Assembly (NCBI GenBank): GCA_009903905.1
Contig: WYEI01000186.1
Location: 1 to 8,982, forward strand
Origin: Pyrobaculum sp.
Lineage (GTDB): Archaea; Thermoproteota; Thermoprotei; Thermoproteales; Thermoproteaceae
Direction of reading: 5' to 3'
DNA length: 8,982 nucleotides
A program made the translations under genes and the position numbers. Positions 6,088 through 8,982 of this stretch are shown here, piece after piece (position 1 is the first letter of the stretch; every line of letters starts with the position of its first letter). The notes beneath the pieces are model-generated. The model had not been told where the DNA came from, ran no database searches, and worked only from the letters and a program-made list of their open reading frames with translations.

Positions 6088-6097
6088 TTTATATAAA
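6088..6097. promoter_or_regulatory. Shared palindromic TATA element, dphB / CDC48 N-like gene
   Basis: TTTATATAAA is a perfect 10-bp palindrome in the 45-bp gap between divergent starts. Its centre is 25 nt from the minus-strand ATG at 6067 and 20 nt from the dphB ATG at 6113. No other TATA-like sequence exists in the gap, so both leaderless transcripts probably use this one box, with the better spacing on the minus strand. Confidence 0.65.
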
Positions 6098-6112
6098 AGC
6101 TTTAGCTAAGCT

Positions 6113-6883
6113 ATGCTCTACATAGTCGGCCTCGGCCCGGGGCCCGGCTACGCCACAGAGGCCGCGCTGAGGGCGATACGGGAGGCCGACTGCGTCTTCT
6201 ACGAGGACTACACAGGTCCGCTGGATCTGGAGACTCTGCGGAGGGCCGCCGTGGAGGAGCCCGTGAGGCTCAACAGGAGGGATCTGGAGGAGGAGTCTGG
6301 CCGCAGGATTTTTGAGTGTCTGCGGGAGGGGAGGAGGGCCGTCCTCGTCACGGCGGGCGACCCGGCGCTTGCCACGTCTCACCACGCCTTGGTGGCGTTG
6401 GCGAGGGCTAGGGGCTTCCCCGTCCAGATCATACCCGGCGTTTCGATAATATGTGCGGCCTTCTCCGCGGCGTGTCTCTCCATATATAAACTGGGCGGGG
6501 TGGCCACAGTGACCTACCCCAGGGGAGGGATCTACTCCAGGCGCCCCTACGAGCTCGCTGAGCAGAACCTCCGGCGCGACATGCACACCCTCCTCCTCCT
6601 AGACGTTAGGGAAGACGGCTTCTTCATGCCGCCCCGCGACGCGGCCGAGATTCTGCTACGCCTTGAGGAGGAGGAGCAGCGCGGCGTATTTACGCCGGAT
6701 AGACACGTCGCGGTGGTGTATAGGCTGGGGTGGGGAGGGTCAACGCTTTACACACAGCTGAGAGACCTCTTGTCGCTGGAGGCGGAGGGCCCGGCCGTGA
6801 TAATAGTGCCGGCGAGACTCAGCCCGGTCGAGAAGGAGTGTCTTGAGGCCGCCGCGCGTCGTCCGGCCGGGGAGGCGCCGTAG
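6113..6883 (+). CDS. dphB: Diphthine synthase (SAM-dependent), DphB
   Basis: A 256-residue SAM-dependent methyltransferase of the tetrapyrrole (class III) methylase fold that methylates the modified histidine of elongation factor 2 to form diphthine in diphthamide synthesis. The start MLYIVGLGPGPGYAT (1-15) is the family N-terminus and fixes the ATG at 6113. ADCVFYEDYT follows at about 24-33. VTAGDPALATSHHAL (about 80-94) is the family VxGDPxxATTH loop that contacts SAM. IIPGVSIICA and LSIYKLGGVATVTYP match the family PGxS and 'YKFGKxVTI' segments, and MHTLLLLDVRE the 'HTLxLLDI' strand. Length agrees with archaeal DphB. Upstream diphthamide genes (dph2 and others) are not adjacent here. The next + gene lies 71 nt downstream with its own promoter. 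Confidence 0.95.
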   Translation: MLYIVGLGPGPGYATEAALRAIREADCVFYEDYTGPLDLETLRRAAVEEPVRLNRRDLEEESGRRIFECLREGRRAVLVTAGDPALATSHHALVALARARGFPVQIIPGVSIICAAFSAACLSIYKLGGVATVTYPRGGIYSRRPYELAEQNLRRDMHTLLLLDVREDGFFMPPRDAAEILLRLEEEEQRGVFTPDRHVAVVYRLGWGGSTLYTQLRDLLSLEAEGPAVIIVPARLSPVEKECLEAAARRPAGEAP

Positions 6884-6927
6884 AGGCGGAGGGCTGGCGG
6901 AGAATTCGGCGGATTAGCGCCGTCAAG

Positions 6928-6936
6928 AATTTTAAG
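6928..6936 (+). promoter_or_regulatory. TATA box deciding the start of the next gene
   Basis: AATTTTAAG lies in the 71-nt gap after dphB. Its centre is 23 nt from the GTG at 6955 but only 14 nt from an earlier in-frame GTG at 6946. Given the 20-26 nt spacing seen at the other promoters here, 6955 is the better leaderless start. Confidence 0.5.
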
Positions 6937-6954
6937 ACGTGATGCGTGACCCAT

Positions 6955-7509
6955 GTGGGCGAGGAGGTGGTGCCTGTCTATGCCCAGGGGTTCTACGTGG
7001 TGAGCCCCGGCGTGGTCAACATGGTGATTATATTCGACTACATGGACCGGGGCCAGCACTACGCCAAGTTGCTGAGGAGGGGAGGCGAGGAGCTGGAGAG
7101 GGAGGTATCCACCGTGTGGGAGAACATGCAGAGGTTCATGGACGAGGAGATAGTGAGGATAAACGGCCAGCGGGTGAGGCCTCTCATACACGACGTCTAC
7201 ATAGCGCTGAGGGGAAGCCCGACGCGGCCCTACATCACCTTCATAGGGAGCTTCCCAGCGCCGCTGAGGGAGGGCGATAACCTCTACGAGAACTACTACG
7301 AGGAGGAGGTTGCGGGGTACGACTACGAGGCGGTGTGGGTCCTCCCCGAGGGGGCCGAGGTCTTCGAGTGGCTTTTCGGAGGGGAGGTGGAGACGCCGGA
7401 GCCCAACATACTCAGGGTGGTAGTGGCGAAGGGGACCCGCGTCGGGGGGAGGGAATACATAAGATTCAAGTGGAGGCCCGGCGGCGGAGCCGCCGAGCGG
7501 CACGGGTAA
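6955..7509 (+). CDS. Unknown beta-rich soluble protein (about 184 aa)
   Basis: I do not recognise this protein. From the GTG at 6955 it is 184 residues (187 if the GTG at 6946 is used; downstream GTGs at 6967 and 6970 are also possible). The opening VVPVYAQGFYVVSPGVVNMVIIFDY looks like two or three beta strands. A charged helix then spans roughly YAKLLRRGGEELEREVSTVWENM. The remainder appears mainly beta: VYIALRGSPTRPYITFIGSF, the acidic-aromatic NLYENYYEEEVAGYDYEAVWV, and a C-terminal ILRVVVAKGTRVGGREYIRF. No signal peptide, membrane segment or Cys is present. The dense Glu/Tyr patch could bind metal or a basic partner, but no known motif is visible. Independent promoter between dphB and the following unknown gene. 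Confidence 0.65.
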   Translation: MGEEVVPVYAQGFYVVSPGVVNMVIIFDYMDRGQHYAKLLRRGGEELEREVSTVWENMQRFMDEEIVRINGQRVRPLIHDVYIALRGSPTRPYITFIGSFPAPLREGDNLYENYYEEEVAGYDYEAVWVLPEGAEVFEWLFGGEVETPEPNILRVVVAKGTRVGGREYIRFKWRPGGGAAERHG

Positions 7510-7522
7510 TACCAAGGCAACG

Positions 7523-7531
7523 TTTTTAAAA
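7523..7531 (+). promoter_or_regulatory. TATA box for the 118-aa gene
   Basis: TTTTTAAAA is centred 23 nt upstream of the GTG at 7550, favouring that codon over the in-frame ATG at 7562. It begins 14 nt after the upstream stop, and its T-run could also terminate the preceding gene. Confidence 0.6.
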
Positions 7532-7549
7532 CTGGGAACCAGAGGGGCT

Positions 7550-7906
7550 GTGGAGCAGTTGATGAAGCTTCGCTACCTGTGGGCCTCCCTGACCTTTAGA
7601 AACAGGCCGGTGGTTAAGAAGATAAAGAGGGAGGAGAGGCTTGTGGAGGAGGTGGTTGCCCACTGCCCGCGGCGATATAGAATGATGTGTTACCTAGCCG
7701 CCAAGGAGCTCAACCTCAGCCTCCCCGCCATAGCCGCCACCGGCAGGGACGTCCCCACCGCGGTTGCCCTGGCCCTCGAAGACGCCACGACGGGCAACCC
7801 CCACCTACCCAGCTTCTGGCGGTACATAAAGACGGGCGACCCGGGCCCCGACGTGCAGGCCGTGTTGGAGAAGTGGAGGAAGACCGCTAGGGCTGTCTAC
7901 CGCTGA
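7550..7906 (+). CDS. Small basic protein of unknown function (118 aa)
   Basis: I do not recognise this protein. The 118 residues are strongly basic in the first half (FRNRPVVKKIKREERLVEE) and mainly helical, with HCPRRYRMMCYLAAKELNLS and two Cys at about residues 39 and 47, followed by a Pro/Gly/Asp-rich segment (TTGNPHLPSFWRYIKTGDPGP) and a C-terminal helix (VQAVLEKWRKTARAVYR). The basic helical character would suit nucleic-acid binding, but no helix-turn-helix or zinc motif is evident. The GTG start at 7550 is chosen from the TATA spacing. It converges with the KaiC-like gene with an 8-nt gap. Confidence 0.65.
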   Translation: MEQLMKLRYLWASLTFRNRPVVKKIKREERLVEEVVAHCPRRYRMMCYLAAKELNLSLPAIAATGRDVPTAVALALEDATTGNPHLPSFWRYIKTGDPGPDVQAVLEKWRKTARAVYR

Positions 7907-7914
7907 GGCCGCGG

Positions 7915-8718
7915 CTATACGCTTTCTAGGACGATGCCTCTCCCGGGCTCTATCTTCACCTTGAAGGCCCTTGTGGCGTGGTTAGTCATCCTCATCTTCT
8001 TTATGATGAGCCACCTCCTGATTTCTTTGACCGCCTCCACCTCGTCCATCCACATGTGGATGACGCCGTCGGCTATGTGCTCCAGGCCGAAGCCGTAGGC
8101 CTGCCTCGTCGTCGGCGCGTATTGGCTCGTCAGCATCGCGGTTACGTTTTCCCTGTGTGTCGCTATTTTCAGCTGGTATGAGTACTTCCTCGCCATGACC
8201 GGCCTGTCTACCCAGAAGGCCGACATGGAGTCGATGACCAGCCGGACGTGGCGCTCCGGGGTGCCCCGCTCCTTAGCCACGGCCAAGATCTCGTAGGCCT
8301 CGTTTATGGCCTCTATCAACGTGTCGATGGATAGCGCGGCGTAGCGCCGCACCTTCTCCGGGCTCTCCTCCCTGGCCTTCTCCGTCAGTTGCCTAGCCAC
8401 CTTGAGCAGGCCGAATATGTCGATGACCACTATCTCCGGGAGCTCCTCTGGCTCCTTTCGCCACGCGATGCTGTAGACCGAGAACTGGGAGAAGTCCATC
8501 CCCAGTTGCTTAGCCTGCTCCATCACGTCGCGGAACTCCTGCTCCGTAGTTACATACACCACGGGGTCGTCCGCCCTAAGCCCCGCGTAGGCGAAGTGGA
8601 TACAGAGGATAGACTTCCCCACGCCGGGCTCCCCCGTCGCCACGACCCAAGACCCCTGGGGTATGCCGCCCTCAAGCGCCTTGTCCAGCGCCTCAATGCC
8701 CGTGGATATCCTCTTCAC
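7915..8718 (-). CDS. Single-domain KaiC/RadA-superfamily ATPase
   Basis: A 267-residue KaiC-like RecA-fold ATPase. The opening ISTGIEALDKALEGGIPQGSW is the family signature. Walker A GEPGVGKS is at 29-36 and the paired acidic residues of TTEQE (57-61) occupy the place of the KaiC catalytic glutamates. RLVIDSMSAF (159-168) is the Walker B strand with D163. FGLEHIADGVIHMWMDE is the 'IADG' motif typical of KaiC domains, followed by the RRWLIIKKMRMTNHATRAF C-terminal segment. Between residues about 88 and 157 there is a longer-than-usual region with its own IVVIDIFGL strand and a charged helix. Many archaea carry several such proteins; roles range from signalling to recombination mediation, so none is assigned. 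It starts with GTG (8718), about 22 nt from the TATA element shared with the divergent thiamine-binding gene. Confidence 0.9.
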   Translation of the reverse strand: MKRISTGIEALDKALEGGIPQGSWVVATGEPGVGKSILCIHFAYAGLRADDPVVYVTTEQEFRDVMEQAKQLGMDFSQFSVYSIAWRKEPEELPEIVVIDIFGLLKVARQLTEKAREESPEKVRRYAALSIDTLIEAINEAYEILAVAKERGTPERHVRLVIDSMSAFWVDRPVMARKYSYQLKIATHRENVTAMLTSQYAPTTRQAYGFGLEHIADGVIHMWMDEVEAVKEIRRWLIIKKMRMTNHATRAFKVKIEPGRGIVLESV

Positions 8719-8733
8719 GTGGATGTTTACGCA

Positions 8734-8747
8734 CTATTTAAAAATAG
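8734..8747. promoter_or_regulatory. Shared near-palindromic TATA element, KaiC-like / thiamine-binding gene
   Basis: CTATTTAAAAATAG matches its own reverse complement at 12 of 14 positions and lies midway in the 43-bp divergent gap. Its centre is about 22 nt from both the GTG at 8718 (minus) and the ATG at 8762 (plus). No other AT-rich box exists in the gap, so it probably drives both leaderless transcripts. Confidence 0.65.
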
Positions 8748-8761
8748 TTGTTGTTTCTCCC

Positions 8762-8982
8762 ATGGCCAAGATGGTTGTCAGCCTGTCGGTGGTGCCGCTG
8801 GGGACCGGCTCGCCCAGCCTCTCGAAATACGTCAAACGTGTTACCGAGGTCATAAGAGGGTCTGGGCTTAGGTACAAGACGGGGGCAGGCTTCACAGATA
8901 TAGAGGTGGACACCTACGACCAGCTGGCGCAACTCCTGGCCAAGATAGAGGCGGCGCTGGCGGAGATGGGGGCTCAACGCAT
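8762..8982 (+). CDS. MTH1187-family thiamine-binding protein, 3' truncated by window
   Basis: The first 73 residues of a small protein of the MTH1187/YkoF-like (DUF77) family, ferredoxin-like folds that form oligomers and bind thiamine or related compounds. The N-terminal strand MVVSLSVVPLGTGSPSLSKY (4-23) is the hallmark 'SVVPLGTGSPSxSxYV', and is followed by VTEVIRGSGLRYKTGAGFTD and IEVDTYDQLAQLLAKIEAAL, matching the family helix-strand-helix order. Family members are about 95-105 residues, so roughly 25-30 residues, including the last strand, lie beyond the window. The ATG at 8762 gives the family N-terminus and fits the shared TATA element. Divergence from the KaiC-like gene suggests co-expression but not a joint function. 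Confidence 0.85.
   Translation, partial: MAKMVVSLSVVPLGTGSPSLSKYVKRVTEVIRGSGLRYKTGAGFTDIEVDTYDQLAQLLAKIEAALAEMGAQR

Noticed and set aside
6884..6954. Small RNA or riboswitch in the 71-nt gap after dphB
   Set aside because: I saw no stable long hairpin or known motif apart from the TATA box; it looks like a plain intergenic promoter.
8003..8020. C/D-box sRNA candidate (ATGATGA followed by CTGA)
   Set aside because: It is antisense within the KaiC-like coding region; the distance is too short for a full guide and no convincing C'/D pair follows.

Overview
The window looks like chromosome from a hyperthermophilic crenarchaeon, most likely Thermoproteaceae (Pyrobaculum or Thermoproteus). The reasons are the archaeal diphthamide gene dphB, a KaiC/RadA-type ATPase, an archaeal-style TruA, a GC-rich purine-loaded coding strand, very tight packing, and A/T-only TATA boxes about 20-26 nt upstream of start codons, which implies mostly leaderless mRNAs. 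This placement rests on style and protein recognition, not on a database match.

Layout. Positions 1-3135 (+) hold a metabolic block: the 3' part of a beta-hydroxyacid dehydrogenase, then a two-gene operon of family III (CaiB/BaiF) CoA-transferases. The first has the expected catalytic Asp and the second appears to have lost it. Positions 3119-4114 (-) hold a 90-residue unknown protein and a GNAT acetyltransferase. Positions 4141-5587 (+) hold TruA pseudouridine synthase and an unknown helical protein. On the minus strand at 5588-6067 is a small protein whose sequence pattern resembles the N-terminal substrate-adaptor domain of CDC48/VAT/p97 without any AAA ATPase. It is divergent from dphB (6113-6883, +), followed by two unknown proteins at 6955-7509 and 7550-7906 (+). 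A single-domain KaiC-like ATPase (7915-8718, -) is divergent from the 5' part of an MTH1187-family thiamine-binding protein (8762 to the window edge, +).

The genes do not form one obvious pathway. The CoA-transferase pair is the only clear operon, perhaps a two-subunit enzyme that activates an organic acid. TruA (tRNA) and DphB (EF-2) both modify the translation machinery but are separate transcription units. The most interesting sequence-level feature is promoter architecture. Three divergent pairs are separated by only 26, 45 and 43 bp. In one, each gene's apparent TATA box overlaps the start codon of the other gene within a 32-bp palindrome. In the other two, a single near-perfect palindromic TATA element seems to serve both directions. 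No tRNA, rRNA, CRISPR array, insertion sequence or phage gene was seen, and there is no gene-free stretch longer than about 75 bp.
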